Source of the DNA: Gorsachius magnificus
Taxonomy: Eukaryota > Chordata > Aves > Pelecaniformes > Ardeidae
Direction: 5' to 3'
Assembly (NCBI GenBank): GCA_034008185.1
Contig: CM067085.1
Coordinates: 79,162,275-79,226,274 of the forward strand
Length of the DNA stretch: 64,000 nt
Shown: piece after piece, positions 45,986 to 59,138 of the stretch
Layout of the letters: the number at the start of each line of letters is the position of its first letter
Numbering within the stretch: the stretch's first letter is position 1
Position numbers and translations under genes: made by a program
Notes under the pieces: model-generated
Databases searched by the model: none
What the model was told of the DNA's origin: nothing
What the model saw: only the letters and a program-made list of their open reading frames with translations

Positions 45986-48900
45986 CAAATTAACCATTTC
46001 ATTAATATAATGGAATAAACCCCATTTATTCATTTTTGCACTCACGGGTAATCCACATTCAGCTTTCAGCCTACTCGTCAAGCTGTGTCCCTTTCACCTC
46101 AGCCCCAGATATTTCCTCAGCATTGCCAAAGGGGTTTTATTTGTATTTTTTCCCTGTTGGAGAGAGCGAGCGAGCTGTTGTTTATGTAGAACGTTATTTT
46201 TTTTTTGGTAATTAAATTTACCTACATATCATTGGCTAGCTTCTGCTTAGCATCCCTTAAGTGGAAAAGCAGACTTCACAGGCGGCGTTCAGTGCGGAGC
46301 AGTGGTCGTCTTCTTCATGTCGGAGAAGAATAAATCACTTAAAATAATGAAACCTCGTGCCTGCCATCAGCTCGTAGGCTAAACTTGGCCTGACGCGTTC
46401 TACTGTAAATACTAGCAGGGCTCGGCGACGTACGCTGCCCGAACAGTTGTGCTGCTGAACTGTGATGCTAAAAGCAGATGGAGCGCTACCCTCGTTGTTG
46501 ACCTTGGGTTTAATGTTTCCCAAGCCGTGCCCACACCTCATAACGGTTATCAAAATAATAGCTTAATTAACATCACGCATTGGCCCATGGGCAGGAGGAC
46601 CCACACAACCCCTAGGGCTCCCCTTGGCAAGCTCGGCTTGTGGCCAGCAGTAACCAAAGCAGGTCCCACACTCAGCTGGAAAAGCTCTTTGTGATACGGC
46701 GGCGCCAGGTAGCCACGGGGGCTACGGTGGCAGGTAGGGCGCAGTCGGGAATCGGAGACCTCTGCCTCGCTGCCTGCGAGCAGCAGAGGGGTCCCGGTGC
46801 CCAAGTGGGCACCAGCGATGCCCCAGGACTGGGTCTGCTGGTTTTAGTCTTGCTTTGGGCCAGCGATGTGACGGCAGGTACAACACAGGTTCTTGGCTCG
46901 TATTCATCCGGCTGCCCTTCCAAAGCAGGTACCAGTGCAGAGTCACGGGCCGAATGCCAGCCCGTGAAATGCATCATTATTGGCAATTCCACATCTGAAG
47001 CTGTTACACACGAAGCAGCATCCCTGATGTGGGTTGGTTTGGAGTTGGGGGTTGGTTTTTTTTTTTTTTTTTTCCTCACATAATTCTGAAGTTAGCAATG
47101 TGCAACTGAAGCTTTACTGGAAATGGAGCAGATGTGTAAATGATTTTGAGAAATGAGTTAATTAACTTTGAAGGTAGGTATAAACCCTTCCATTAAAAAG
47201 ACAAGGCATAGAAGTAACAGCACAATAGCGTATTGCCTGCTGTAAGACTGTTCATCCACTGCTGTTTGGATAAATCATAGAACTTACACGGGCTAGTAGA
47301 GTCTGTATAATTCCCCACCTGAATTAAATTTTAAGTGCTTTCTCCTTGGCAATTTGTTGTGTAAGAAATGCCCGAAGACCCAGAAGGAGAAAGTTGTGTA
47401 GCTGGCAAGGTGAAAGGCTGCAACTGGCCCTGGCCACAAAAGCCGAAGTGCCAAGGCTCTGTGCGCCTTGCAGAGAGTGCTGGTGTCATCTTCTCCCCCC
47501 TGGCCTTTGCATCTCTTTGCCTATGGAAATCATCCTCCCGGCTGCCTACTGACCCAGGACTCAGGTAATTCCGCCATTACACATCATGATGCTGGGGGTG
47601 AGGAGTGGGGACCAGTAAATGTTACATTAACGTTAAGCTTTCGAAGCAATGGTTTAGTTCAGGGCAACTTGTCACCTGGTGTAAGTTTAGCCCAGAGACT
47701 TATGTCCTGTAATGATTAAAAGAGAGCTTGTGGCTTCCAAAAGCATTGCATCTGACCACCTTTTCCTCCACACAGAGCTTAATACTGGTGTAATAACAAA
47801 TACATTAATTATTTTTTTTTTTCAAATTTAACAACTCTTTTCTATCCTTTACTAGACCTTGGCATGCTTTAAAAACATCAGTTGGGTACTTTAGACATTC
47901 AGCAAATAAGATGGAGCGGTTTTTTGGAGGGGGGGGCTCTTAGCTGCAACTCATTGGAAGTCCTCTTGCCCAACTATGAGGAAAAATAACTGTGTTTAAA
48001 ATAACCGTGTTTCAAATGAAGCGGGGGCCTTGCCTTGCCTTCCTCCCCCTGTTCCCATGACGCAGAGAATACCTGGGCCCTGCCTGCCCCAGGTGAGTCC
48101 GTGCCATTGGGGCCGAGGAAACGTCACTTGGCTGCCAGAGCCGCGACGCAGCCGCATCGGCCGTCGGCTGCAGGTGGGAACCTCAGGAAAGCCAGTCCTT
48201 GTCCTCCATTAACCTCCCGCTGTGTTCTTTAAAATGCAGGTTAGAACCTCACTTCCCTCTCTCCTGAGGGTTAATCTCAGGTTGATTAACACTTGAGTGA
48301 TAAACTGTGCCTACACTAAACTGGGTTTTATTTCACCACCTAGTGCGAAGTGCATGTGATCCAGGTAACAGCGGTGACTCCTAGGCCAAATACCCCAATG
48401 AGTATGCAGGGCTGTTAAAGACTGTCTGTAAAGAGTAGGCACCAAAAAAAATAAATAATAATAAAAATAAAGAGATGTTGCTTCCAACTGCATCTGCAGA
48501 GCGAGGTGGGGGGGGTTCAGGCGCTGCAAAGCCCAGGGACGGGGACCCCCGGGGAACGCCGCCAGCAGCAGAGACCTGGGCTTTCAACCAGGCTCTGCCT
48601 GTGCCGGGTGGGTTGATAGACCTGAGAAAATCAGGTTGCTTATTAAAAAGTAGTAGTGGCAGAGGGAAGCAAGAGCCTTTCCCGCACCAGAGGGCAGCGT
48701 TTCACCAGGCAGGTGCCTGGGCAGAGCCCTCCCCGCCAGCCTGGAGCCAGCAAACTCTTGGCATCGGGAGCACTCGATGGCCCAGGAGCAAACGATGGCC
48801 TGGCTCAGGGCTGCCAGAAAAAGGAAAGCCCCTTCGTGGGGGGCAGCAGGAATTTCTAAGCTTGTTCACAGTTTTCCGGACAGCTTTAGGATTGGCGGCG

Positions 48901-49843
48901 GACCGCTGTGGTCCAGATGGCGGTATTACTGCTGGCCGTTTCGCTCTGGTGTTACCCAAATGTTGGAACACCCCGTTCCAGCGCGGTCTGCAGCTGCCCT
49001 TGGGTAATGAATGAAAGGTGTAGCCTCCAGGTTACGATAGCATACCTGCTGCTGAGCCACTAAATTCAGGGGGAGATCTAATATCTTTTTTTTCTTGGAT
49101 GCCTGGCTTCATCCCAGTTAACCGCAATATGGGTTTGAGGTCTTAAATTACCGAGCACTGGCTCTCCCCCGCAGTTCAGGTGCTGGGATGTCAGTCACCA
49201 CGTACTTTTAACTTTCCAGCGGCCATCGGTAGAGATGAAACAGGAGGTAGAACTCTTGCCAGAGAGGCTCTGGATACCAGAGTAAAATTAGCATCACGAG
49301 AAGAGAAGGGAAAGCATTGCCATTACCCAAGTGCTGCTGAATTAGCCAGGCAGAGATAAAAATAGATTGGAAATGTCTGTATTATAGCCAAAGGATTATG
49401 ACTTGATATTACTTAAGCTGAGATGGTATTCTGCTTGAAATCTTAGACATACAAACAGTGCCTTATTCGTACCTATCTGCAATACATTGTGTGTGTGCAT
49501 ATATGCTTTATATATTGTGCGTTTCATGTCTAAGTCGAGACAGATGCTAATTATTGCTCACAGTTAAGTTTCTGCTTCTAAGCAAGTCGTGTGAGACACT
49601 GCTAAAAGGCTGTCTGGCCCCAAAGCTTGCCCCAAATGTTTTTCTCTGTGTCAGACACAGCCAAAAGCCCGGCTGGTGTCAGAGGTTCTGATGGACACAT
49701 GCCTAAGATCTCCAGCAAGCGCCATCTGAACGCTGGGGTTTTCGGCAGCTGCGTTCTGGGGGTACAAAGCGTGGCGGGTGGAGGTCCTGGGACCCCCTAC
49801 CCAATGTGTGAGATTATTCACATGCCCTTCAACCACAAGACTT

Positions 49844-50198
49844 CACAGAATTCCAGAATGGCAAGGGCTGGAAGGGACCTTGGGAGATAACCCAGTCCAA
49901 CCCCCCTGCTCAAGCAGGTTCTCCTAGAGCATGTTACACAGGACAGCAGCCAGGCGGGGGTTGAAGATCTCCAGAGAAGGAGACTCCACAGCCCCCCTGG
50001 GCAGCCTGGGCCAGGGCTCGGGCACCCTCCAAGTCAAGACGTTCTTCCTCACATTCAACTGGAACCTCTTGTGCTTCAGTTTGTGCCCATTGCCCCTTGT
50101 CCTGTCGCTGGGCACCACTGGGAAGAGTCTGGCTCCATCCTTGTGACATCTACCCAGCCGATATAGCCAGCTGATCCTTTAAAAAACGGCGCGACGAT
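49844..50198 (-). mobile_element. CR1 LINE fragment ending in a 49-bp insert
   Basis: Starts with acagaattccagaatggcaag and follows the subfamily with ggttctcctagagcatgtta. CR1 similarity stops at about 50149. It is followed by a 49-bp segment (50150-50198) that is not CR1 consensus but is shared with the copy at 59139-59941. The copy ends exactly where that segment ends. Confidence 0.9.
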
Positions 50199-50376
50199 GC
50201 CAACAGCCCGTCCATGAGGTTGGGTTGCTCCCTCCTCTCCTCAGCAGTTCTGCCCCGACCCATCCTCCCTCCTGACCAGCAGCCTGAAGGCATTTCACAT
50301 TGCTGGTATGGCATGAGCGACCCACCGGGTATTACACCCTACCTTTCGTTTGCATAATTAGTTGCAGGTAGTGCTT

Positions 50377-50568
50377 AGAATCATAGAACCATAGAATTGC
50401 TTTGGTTGGAAAAGCCCTTTAAGCTCATCAAGCCCAACCATTCCCCTAACCCTGCCATCCCACCACTAAACCCTGGCCCTAAGCACCTCGGCTGCCCGGC
50501 TTTTAAATCCCTCCAGGGATGGGGACTCCACCACCTCCCTGGGCAGCCCCTTCCAGAGCCTGACAACC
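50377..50568 (-). mobile_element. CR1 LINE fragment, short
   Basis: Starts agaatcatagaaccatag, continues ggttggaaaagccctttaag and ends after about 190 bp at gacaaccc. Confidence 0.93.
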
Positions 50569-51161
50569 CACTAACAGGCTACGCTGAGTGGCAGGGACCC
50601 TCTCTGGATGAAGGCTGGCTGAAGCTGGAGATCAGCAAGGCAGCTTGATGGTTGCCACAGCGCACCTAGGACGTGGCCCAAGGTTGCAGGGGACTTGCGT
50701 GGTGACGCTGCAGCCCGTGTGGCGTCTCCCAGGCTTGCCGCAAGGAGCAAGGGCGAAGAGCAGCCGTGAGCCCAGCCCTCGGCATCCCTCGCGGCGTGGA
50801 GCCTGCTTTCCAGGCACAAGCCCCTCCGCCGCGCTTGCACTGTTCAAGGTGGGCATGGCAAGTGGGGGGGGGGGAACAGCCTTGCCACTGCTTTACCTCG
50901 TTTGTGACGCCGTTCGGAGGTGGGAGTCCTGCCCTGCCTCTTGGGGTAGCAGCTTCTTAACGCCCTGCAGCTGGAGCCCACCCTGGCCGTGCCTGGCAGG
51001 GCCAGAGTCCCCCCCCATCTCCGCTCCCTCCTCCGGCCCAGCCGCCCGGGGGCTTTGCACGCCTCTGCCTGCATGGTCCCTCAGCCTCGGCAGCATCTGC
51101 GCTCGCTGCGTGCTGGGCCGGGCTGCCGTAAGCCAGAGTTGTTTGCCGTGCACATAACGAG

Positions 51162-51636
51162 AAGAAGATGAGAAACTCCTGGAGAGAGTCCAGAGGAGGG
51201 CAACAAGGATGATGGGGGGACTGGAGCATCTCCCCTACGAGGAAAGGCTGAGGGAGCTGGGCTTGTTCAGCCTGGAGAAGAGAAGACTGAGAGGGGACCT
51301 CATCACCACGTACAAATATCTTAAGGGTGGGTGTCACGAGGACGGAGCCAGACTCTTTGCAGTGGTGCTCAGCGACAGGACAAGGGGCAATGGGCACAAA
51401 CTGAAGCACAAGAGGTTCCAGTTGAACGGAGGAAGAACTTGTTGACTTTGAGGGTGCCCAAGCCCTGTCCCAGGCTGCCCAGGGGGGCTGTGGAGTCTCC
51501 TTCTCTGGAGATCTTCAACCCCCGCCTGGCCGCTGTCCTGTGCCCCCTGCTCTGGGTGAGCCTGCTTGGGCAGGGGGGTGGCACTGGGGGAGCTCCCGAG
51601 GGCCCTGCCAACCCTTGCCATGCTGGGATTCTGTGA
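51162..51636 (+). mobile_element. CR1 LINE fragment
   Basis: Begins near ctcctggagagagtccag and encodes the [11 protein letters not shown] / [20 protein letters not shown] block on the + strand, then the 3' tail gggattctgtga. It is the same subfamily as 49844-50198 and 59139-59941 but lacks their 49-bp insert: here gtgggtgtcac is continuous. Confidence 0.93.
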
Positions 51637-53310
51637 AGAGACCAACAAAGAAGGCTTCCCTCATAGTTTCACTCGTTAATTGAAAAAAATACCACTTCGA
51701 TGCAGTAACAGCATACGTAGGCTAAACACACCAAGCCGGCAGTAACGCAGTGGCGAAGCTACTCTCACTTCTGCTTTAGCCTTTCAGGTTCAAATGTCCG
51801 TGTTGTCAAGCGACTTCTTTATAGCAGCTGCCAGCACGTGTTTACAGAAGGGCTCGGGCACAAGTGCGCCATGGCGTGCCAAGGCCGTTGCGAGTGCCGA
51901 TGCCAAGGACGGCAGCGGCAGGGAGGAGAGGATGCCCGCTGCGGTGGCGCGGGGAGAGGATGCTCCCGGAGGAAGGGACCGGGACACATGCCGACCATTT
52001 GAGCACTTCTTCTCCTGGCAGCCAGCTGAAAAGACACGGAACTTATTTCCCAAACATGACTGCTATGAATTTGGTAAGAGCTTGCAAGTTTTAGTGTTTA
52101 CAGATGGCTTAATTTGGCAGTCGTAATCATTAGAGGAGCTACTAATCTAAAGGGAGTTAAAGGCTGCCAGAAGAAAAGTTTGACAATTAGAGCAACACCC
52201 CATTCCATGAGTGCTCATAACTTAGAACCATCACGAATGCCATAAGGTGCCCCGCCGCACAAGCATCAGGTGTTTGCTTAATTGTACTGCAGTCCAAGCA
52301 AGCGGCGGCACCAGGGAAATAACTGGGCAGTGAAAAATCACACCTTCCCCTGCATCGTCCCCCCCCCCCGGCTCCTCGGCCATCCGGCTGGCATGCCAGC
52401 GGGCTTCATTTCTTTTCATCCACAGGAAGAAAGCAAGACATGAAATCGAAGCAGTGGCCAAACAGCACGCAGCCAAAGAGCCTGCCATGTGAAGACACAT
52501 TCACAGCGTGCGTTTAAAGCTCGTACTCCTCCACGAATTCAAAAAAAGCGCATGGCCTGTGTCAGCGAGGGCAGGGGCACAGGTACTGAGCCCACCTCCC
52601 AGCAGCTGAGCTGCAAGAAAAGCCAAGGAACGGTGCCCAAACGAGCCTGCATTGCCTGGCATTTGCTAACGACGTGCACGTGTACGGTTGCAGAGAACCG
52701 GCCGTCCCCTAATCGCGCCCGCATGGGTGTGCAAAGCCCAAGAAGCACGAGTGCACACCCACGCCCACGCACAGACCACCCCGTTCCTCGCTCTTTGCTG
52801 GTCTCCAGCTATCCCGTCCGCCTGTGTTCTTTTTCCAGCAGCCCTGAAACTGCTGGATAAATTCTTTGGACCCATTTTGAAAGCAGCTTCAGGAATCCTG
52901 TAGCCTCCGTATTGCACGGACGTTGTCTTTTCCTTCGACAGCAGTGGGTATCTCTTATTCCCTCTCCTAAAATCCCACCTCTGGGGCCTGCTGCAGAACC
53001 TCCTACTGCCAGGGGAAAGGCTGATTGCTAGGTCACTTAGCAAGGTGGTTGAAAGCTGGGCAACATACTGCTGGTGGGACGATGCCGACAGGCCGGGCCG
53101 GGCCATTTCCAGGGGACTGTATCCGCTGGGGCAAATCCCACTTTTGCTGAAGAAGCTTGCTCAGGTCCAAGATGGGATTTAGTGGCAGAAAGAAAAATAC
53201 AGTCTGTGTTGCTCTCAGAAGTGTCCTGAGAATGCCCGATAAGGGTGGAGGTGAGTCAAATTCAAGTTGAGGGCAAAGTAGCTCACTGCAAGGAAGAGCT
53301 GGTGGTTCTT

Positions 53311-53326
53311 GGGGGGGGGGGGGGGG
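53311..53326 (+). repeat. G16 homopolymer
   Basis: Sixteen consecutive G about 95 bp before the CR1 at 53421. G-runs of this kind are common sites of length error in assembly. Confidence 0.95.
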
Positions 53327-53420
53327 CGGCAGGGGTGGGCAGTGTGGTCTTTTAGGCTGTCCTGGTGCCTTTTTCCTCCTCTGTACCAGAAAGAACCATA
53401 GTTCAGCTTTGGCTCAGCAG

Positions 53421-53990
53421 TCATAGAATCATAGAATGTTTTGGGTTGGAAGGGACCCCTAGAGGTCACCCAGCCCAACCCCCCTGCAGGGAGCAGGGAC
53501 ACCTTGAACCACATCAGGTTGCTCACAGCCCCGGCCAACCTGGCCTGGGATGTTCCCAGGGATGGGGCCTCCACCCCCTCTCTGGGCAACCCCTGCCAGG
53601 GTTTCACCACCCTCCTTGTAAAGAATTTCTTCCTTAGATCCACTCTAAACCCACAATGGTTTAGTTTAAAGCCATCCCCCCTTGTCCTGTCCCAGCTGGC
53701 CCTGCTAAAAAGCTTGTCCCCCCCTTTCCTCTGGGCCCCCTTGAAGCCCTGAGCGGCCGCACTCAGCTCTGCCCGCAGCCTCCTCTGCTCCAGGCTGAAC
53801 ACCCCCAACTCTCCCAGCCTGGCCTCAGAGCAGAGGGGCTCCAGCCCTCGGAGCATTTTAGTAGCCCTCCCCTGGCCCCGCTCCAACAGCTCCATGTCCT
53901 CCTGGTGCTGAGGGCTCCCGAGCTGGACGCGGGGCTCCAGGGGAGGTCTCCCCAGAGCAGAGCAGAGGGGCAGAATCACCTCCCTCGACT
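53421..53990 (-). mobile_element. CR1 LINE fragment, young subfamily
   Basis: Starts tcatagaatcatagaatg. The minus strand has an open CR1 C-terminal frame of about 190 codons ([20 protein letters not shown] to VSLLPAGG). It is nearly identical to the copies at 22807 and 34887. Confidence 0.95.
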
Positions 53991-56474
53991 TGGTCACCTA
54001 AGAAGTAGGAGATCTTACTGTTGTCTCTGCACCAATTAATAGCTAATTAGCGATAAGAGGAAGAGCTTCAACAGTGGAGAGGAGCTCTTAGCGCTCCTAG
54101 GAGCTCTCCCAATAGCGGTGCATGAATACAGCGGTTTGGGGGGGGGTGTCCCCAGAGAGCTAACCTCAGTGACCACATATATTTTGAACAGCCATCAGGT
54201 CGGGACTCCTCACTCCAACAAAGCCCAGCGTAGCCAAAAAGGCTTAATTTCTCCCGCTTTTGCTAGGAGATGTTTCCCTCGGCAAGAGGGGGAAAACAAA
54301 TCTTAACCACAGACTTCAGCTCAGTAGCGGCCATAACAAAACAAGCTCCATGATTAAACTAACTCTTGGTAAGAGCCAGATGATTTCTACAGACAATTTT
54401 GCATGCAACTGCTGGATGTAATTTGCAGAGTGAGCGCCAAATTGCCACACTAATTATTTCTGGGCTGATGTTCCCTCTGTGACACGGTGGCATTTGGAGA
54501 ATGGGGACTAACCAACAAGTGAAGTGCTGAAATGGGAGATCACTAATAGGGTTTCTGAGAAAGAGAAATATAGCGAATACCAATCTTCCTCTTCATATGC
54601 TCGCTCTCAATTTGCACCGAGACCATTTAATACGCAGAACTGTTCTACCTAGTCCGTCTGTATTTTTTGGCAGCGTTCAAGCAAACGCCGCCCATCCATC
54701 CCTGGGCAGAGTATGGGAGTTGGGGGTGACCCTGGTGAGGCCTCGCCCACCCCCAAAATCCCCAAAAGGGGTTTGTGTCCCTCACCACACGTCCGACTCG
54801 TGCACAGGCGCTGCGGGACTCAGCTTGCCCCCTTCCCCCGTCCGTAAAATGCTGGGGAGGTGGGGAAGGGCTGGCCAGAAGCTCACTTAACCCAAGCCCA
54901 CGACCGGTTTTGTACCCGCTCTTGTGCCTCCTCTCTCAGGCACGGCTCGCTCCGACTCAGTTGTTCAAATTGGATATTTCTACGCTGCATAACGTGAGAT
55001 GGAAAAGCAAAGCATTTCTGGAGTGTGATGAGGGTGGTTTTTTTTTGCTTTCTGTTCTTTTTCTCTGTCTTATTTTCCTTTTTTGTTGTTGCTGCGGTGC
55101 TTTATCAAGTTTAAGCAGCATAATTTTAGGCTGGCACTACAGACATAGTGTTCCACGCAAAGCAACAGGAAAAGAAAGGAGTAGGTTGGCTTTGAAGACT
55201 TTTGGGTCATATTTTCCTCTGTTAAAAACAGAATTTAAATGCCTTAAAAAGACTCATTGCTGAAAGAAAAGTAACCATTTAATATTTGATTGATTGAAAA
55301 ACAAATTGCCAAATTGATTTAGATTTTGAATATCAAAAAGCTGATGGGTGACTGAGATTTGGCCCAGGGAATAAAGGGTACAAAACCAGCAAGCGGCAGT
55401 GGCAGGAATACAAATGATGTTTGCTAAAACGTGGATAATTCTCCATTCGCCTTGTGTTCAACATTACCGTAGCAGGGACTTCGGGCTGAGGGAGACACAT
55501 TCCCAGTGGGGACTACTGGGACAGACTGGGTGGATAACAGTGAGCTGGCACGCAACCACCGCCAGAGCAGTTCTTTGTTGCAACAGCACTACACGGACAG
55601 ATCTTAATTTAATTTACACCGCCGTAAGACCACAGAGACCTAATGGCTGGTTTAAGCACACGAGAGCTCAGAATCAGTGGTTTAAATCACATCAGCAAGC
55701 ACAGGCTCGTCTGAGGCCGGGTCCGCGAGCGTGCATCCAGCTCTCCCCCACGGAGCCGTGCCTCCAGTGGGAATACCCCAGGTCCCCCCCGCAGAAGCAT
55801 AGGCCCCTTTCTCCTAAATTCCCGCTTGGCTTTATGTCTTTCGGTGCTGTTTTCTGCGGGAAGCCCTGCTAGAGGAGCCGTATGCAAGGTGCTAAGAAAA
55901 TAACGTGGACACACAGGACTGTTTCTCTGAAGCCAAGGACTTCACTCTGCGACAAGGCTGCTCTTTTTTTTCTTTTTTCCATGTTTACTTACACTCATCA
56001 TTAATTTCATTCATCCCAGATAAAAAGTCTGCTTGCTTGAGGGCAGCAGGGGCATGTGCTATCAGGTGTCTTGCTCCCGTTACCTTAAATTAAAGCTGCA
56101 GCAATTCCCTACCTCACCCTCCCACCCCATCACATGGACCTGCAGCCGCTACCGCCCCACGGGGTGGGCTGGGGGCCCAAGCATGCCAGTGGGTGCCTGA
56201 CCCTGCTCCCATCACAGGAGGGGCTCCACACGCCCTGCCCGGCTGGCTTCGGCGGGCTGCCCGCACCCGCAACACCCAAAGCTCCCACCTCTGCCCGTGG
56301 GTGCGCCCCGGCACCCACCACTCAGTGTGTCACAGGGTGCCTCCAAATGTTCCCAGCGGTAACCGTGCTTGGTTTCCACCAGAAATGATTCTATGAAGCT
56401 CGTAACGTCCGTTTGCATCTTGTGCCTGCAGCAAGGCGGGTTTCTCGCAGCTGCCCATTACCTGCAGCGGCTGT

Positions 56475-56836
56475 CATAGAATCATAGAATGGTTTAGGTT
56501 GGAAAAGCCCTTTAAGATCATCAGGCCCAACCGTTCCCCTGCCATCCCACCACTAAACCCTGGCCCTAAGCACCTCGGCTGCCCAGCTTTTAAATCCCCC
56601 CAAGGCTGGGGACTCGACCCCTTCCCTGGGCAGCCCCTTCCAGCCCCTGACAGCCCTTTGGGGAAGGAATTGTTCCCCAGGGCCAACCTCACCCTGCCCT
56701 GGCACAACTTGAGGCCGGTGCCCCTCGTCCCATCGCCCCTTCCCTGGGAGCAGAGCCCGACCCCCCCGGCTCCCCCCTCCTCTCAGGCAGTTGTAGGGAG
56801 CCATGAGGGCTCCCCTCAGCCTCCTTTTCCCCAGAC
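56475..56836 (-). mobile_element. CR1 LINE fragment
   Basis: Starts catagaatcatagaatgg followed by ttaggttggaaaagccc. The body matches 30240-30822. It is truncated after the cagcctccttttcc segment. Confidence 0.94.
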
Positions 56837-57302
56837 TAAAGTCCTTCCATCCAAGGGGAGGCCATCACTTCCCAGCTTGCTGGGGTGGCCAGCACCACTT
56901 CAGATCCTCTCCAGTGCTACTGTTGCTTCAGGATTGCCTCAGACCAAGATGAACTCATCAGTGGTTTAGCCTGTCCGAGGCTAATCTCATTACAGATAAT
57001 CTTGTTTACCACACGTACCGGCTACAAAACAATGTTAGCCATTAACTCTTGCTCTCCCCACAAGCCGTCCCGTTAGAGGCAGAACCATAAAGGCCGGTGT
57101 GGGGTAGCCGAATCCCTGTTCCCAGCCCCACAGCTAAGCATCACCTCCTCCAAGGACAAGGCTGCCAGTGGCTTTCCCTGGGAAAATGCAGCAGTGGTGC
57201 AGCACCAGTGCCTGCAGTCACACAGCACATCCTCTCCATTCCCAACTTCCACATCCTGACATCGCGTCCCGGTGATGGGGCATCAACACAGAATCACAGG
57301 AT

Positions 57303-57537
57303 CACAAACTGAAGCAGAAGAGGTTCCAGTTGAATATGAGGAAAAACTTCTTGACTCTGAGGGTGCCCGAGCCCTGGCCCAGGCTGCCCAGGGGGGTTGT
57401 GGAGTCTCCTTCTCTGGAGATATTCAGCCCCCGCCTGGATGAAGTCCTGTGTAACATGCTCTAGGCTCCTGCTTTAGCAGGAGGGTTGGACTAGATGATC
57501 TCATGAGGTCCTTTCCAACCCTTGCGATTCTGTGATC
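57303..57537 (+). mobile_element. CR1 LINE fragment, tail-to-tail with next
   Basis: Begins at cacaaactgaagcagaagag and ends ccttgcgattctgtgatc. It is the same subfamily as 51162-51636. It is immediately followed by a minus-strand CR1, so the two 3' ends meet. Confidence 0.9.
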
Positions 57538-57630
57538 ATAAAATGGCTTAGGTTGGAAAAGCCCTTTAAGATCACCAAGCCCAACCGTTCCCCTAACCCT
57601 GCCATCCCACCACCAAACCCTGGCCCTAAC
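57538..57630 (-). mobile_element. CR1 LINE fragment, very short
   Basis: Reads aaaatggcttaggttgg and the next 75 bp of the reverse-complement CR1 3' end, stopping at ccctggcccta. It belongs to the 30240/56475 type and abuts the + strand copy at 57303-57537. Confidence 0.9.
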
Positions 57631-58213
57631 ATCTTCATTACCAGCACTGATGCCTTTCGCGATGAAGTTTAACCCTGCCAGGCTCAGCGTAGCCTCACAT
57701 CAAGGAAGGACGCCGACACCTTAAAAATAGGCCCCCCACCACACGCCTCCCGCATGCCTTCCCCGCTCCACTTCCGTAGAGCGAAGCAGCGAGGGGCACA
57801 AGAGGGGACCACCCCACGCGCCTGGTGTTGATCCTCCCTCGCGAGATTCCTGACTCCCCGCTGCGGTCTCCACGGACCACGTGCCCGCAGGGTACACAGG
57901 CTTCCAGCTACAGGAACTGCAAACCCCGCCGGAGGCAGGGACCTAGTACGGCTCTGAGCGGGCGGGCGCCGGTGCCATCAGTGCCGTGACCGCTCGGCCT
58001 CTCCCCAGCGCTCTGCAGCTGGAGGGAAGCTCCATCTTTCCACCCTTCTCCATTCTCTTCCTCAGGAGCAGGACCACTGCTCTGCCTTGTCTTTCCCCTC
58101 CGGTGCTTTCAAACGCTCCTGCTCATTTGGGGTTAATCTCATCTCAGCCAGCCTGTTGCGATACGAAATGGCAGGACATGTTTACCAGTGGAAGTTCCTG
58201 CTTGTTCCAATTT

Positions 58214-58246
58214 AAAACAAACAAACAAACAAAACAACAAAACAAG
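58214..58246 (+). repeat. (CAAA)n simple repeat
   Basis: aaacaaacaaacaaac followed by related CAA-rich sequence. Confidence 0.88.
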
Positions 58247-59138
58247 ACCCCAAAAAAGTTTTTCTCCTAAAATCCAGGAAACCCGGAAAAAAATTACCAA
58301 AATTATTTTAAATCACCGTTTCAGATTTTTCATATTAAATCTCATCTTTTTGATTATTTTACCTTCCGTGCTACCAGGTCAGCTGTGGATATTCAGTTCA
58401 CTGTATCGTCTACTGGAGTCATCACGTCATGGAAACGCTGAGATGTTCCTACAGCGAGGACGGCTGCCTCTTAGAACTCTCTTATTGAAAATCATTGCTT
58501 TTCTAGATCAGTGTCTCCATTTATTTTCAGCAGGTTGAGCTCCTTATCACTTCTAAATTAAAAGCTGAAAATGAATGTTTAAATTATTTCCCATTCCTAA
58601 GATGACAGCAGTCAATATTAAATTGAGAAGGCGTTTTTAAATAAACATGCAGAAGTGAAATTTTCCTTTCCTTTTCTGAAGCAGAAATACCCCAAACAAA
58701 ACATTTTTAAATTAGGTTTTTCATATGATTATCCAACATAAATACATCAAAAGCCTATCACTTCTGTGAGACAATTTTGTTTCACCAAAACAACCTTTTT
58801 TCTTGCCAAAACCTTTTCCTTGCTCATGTCCTGACCAGCCCTGCTCCTGGTTTCCCTGGGAGAGGCGATGGGAAAGGTGAGCTGCCCCCAATGTTTGGGC
58901 TGCAGAGGAACAGGGGCACGTTTCATACCCTCACCAAGATCCTCCAGGAACCTTCTCACACACCTGCCCGCTGGGTTCCTCTTAGAAAGACCCCCTTGGA
59001 TGCAATTCAGGGGAAACGTGACTAAACAGGAAAAAGAAAAAAAAAAAACATCAGTTCGGGGGATGTCATCGGCAGCCGGCATGGCCCCTCCTCCGGTACA
59101 GCGCCCGGTTCGGTGATCGCGGGATGGGAGAGGAAATA

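Larger units (their letters stand above)
39701..49843. other. Intergenic DNA downstream of DPYD, mostly unique
   Basis: No protein-coding exon is recognised. Identified items are a homeodomain-like TAAT cluster (40371-40412), a + strand CR1 (41349-41639), a candidate minus-strand retrocopy (43241-43833), a solo LTR (43844-44441) and an RFX palindrome (45972-45985). GC-rich patches around 42600-43000, 46570-47050 and 48480-49010 give long open frames on both strands with no recognisable domains, so I treat them as compositional. In other vertebrates PTBP2 is the next gene, convergent with DPYD. None of its exons are visible here. Confidence 0.75.

Noticed and set aside
46640..47083. Overlapping 147- and 135-codon frames on opposite strands
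   Set aside because: Mirror open frames in a GC-rich segment, ending in a T-run that adds Phe or Lys runs. No homology is recognised.
48475..49014. 179-codon open frame in GC-rich intergenic DNA
   Set aside because: Long frames exist on both strands here, as expected of GC-rich DNA with few stop codons. It is Pro/Gly/Ser-rich with no domain.
50645..51157. 170-codon open frame between CR1 copies
   Set aside because: Pro/Ala/Ser-rich, with several competing frames. This is a composition effect.
55399..55872. 157-codon open frame
   Set aside because: No recognisable domain and no splice or poly(A) context.
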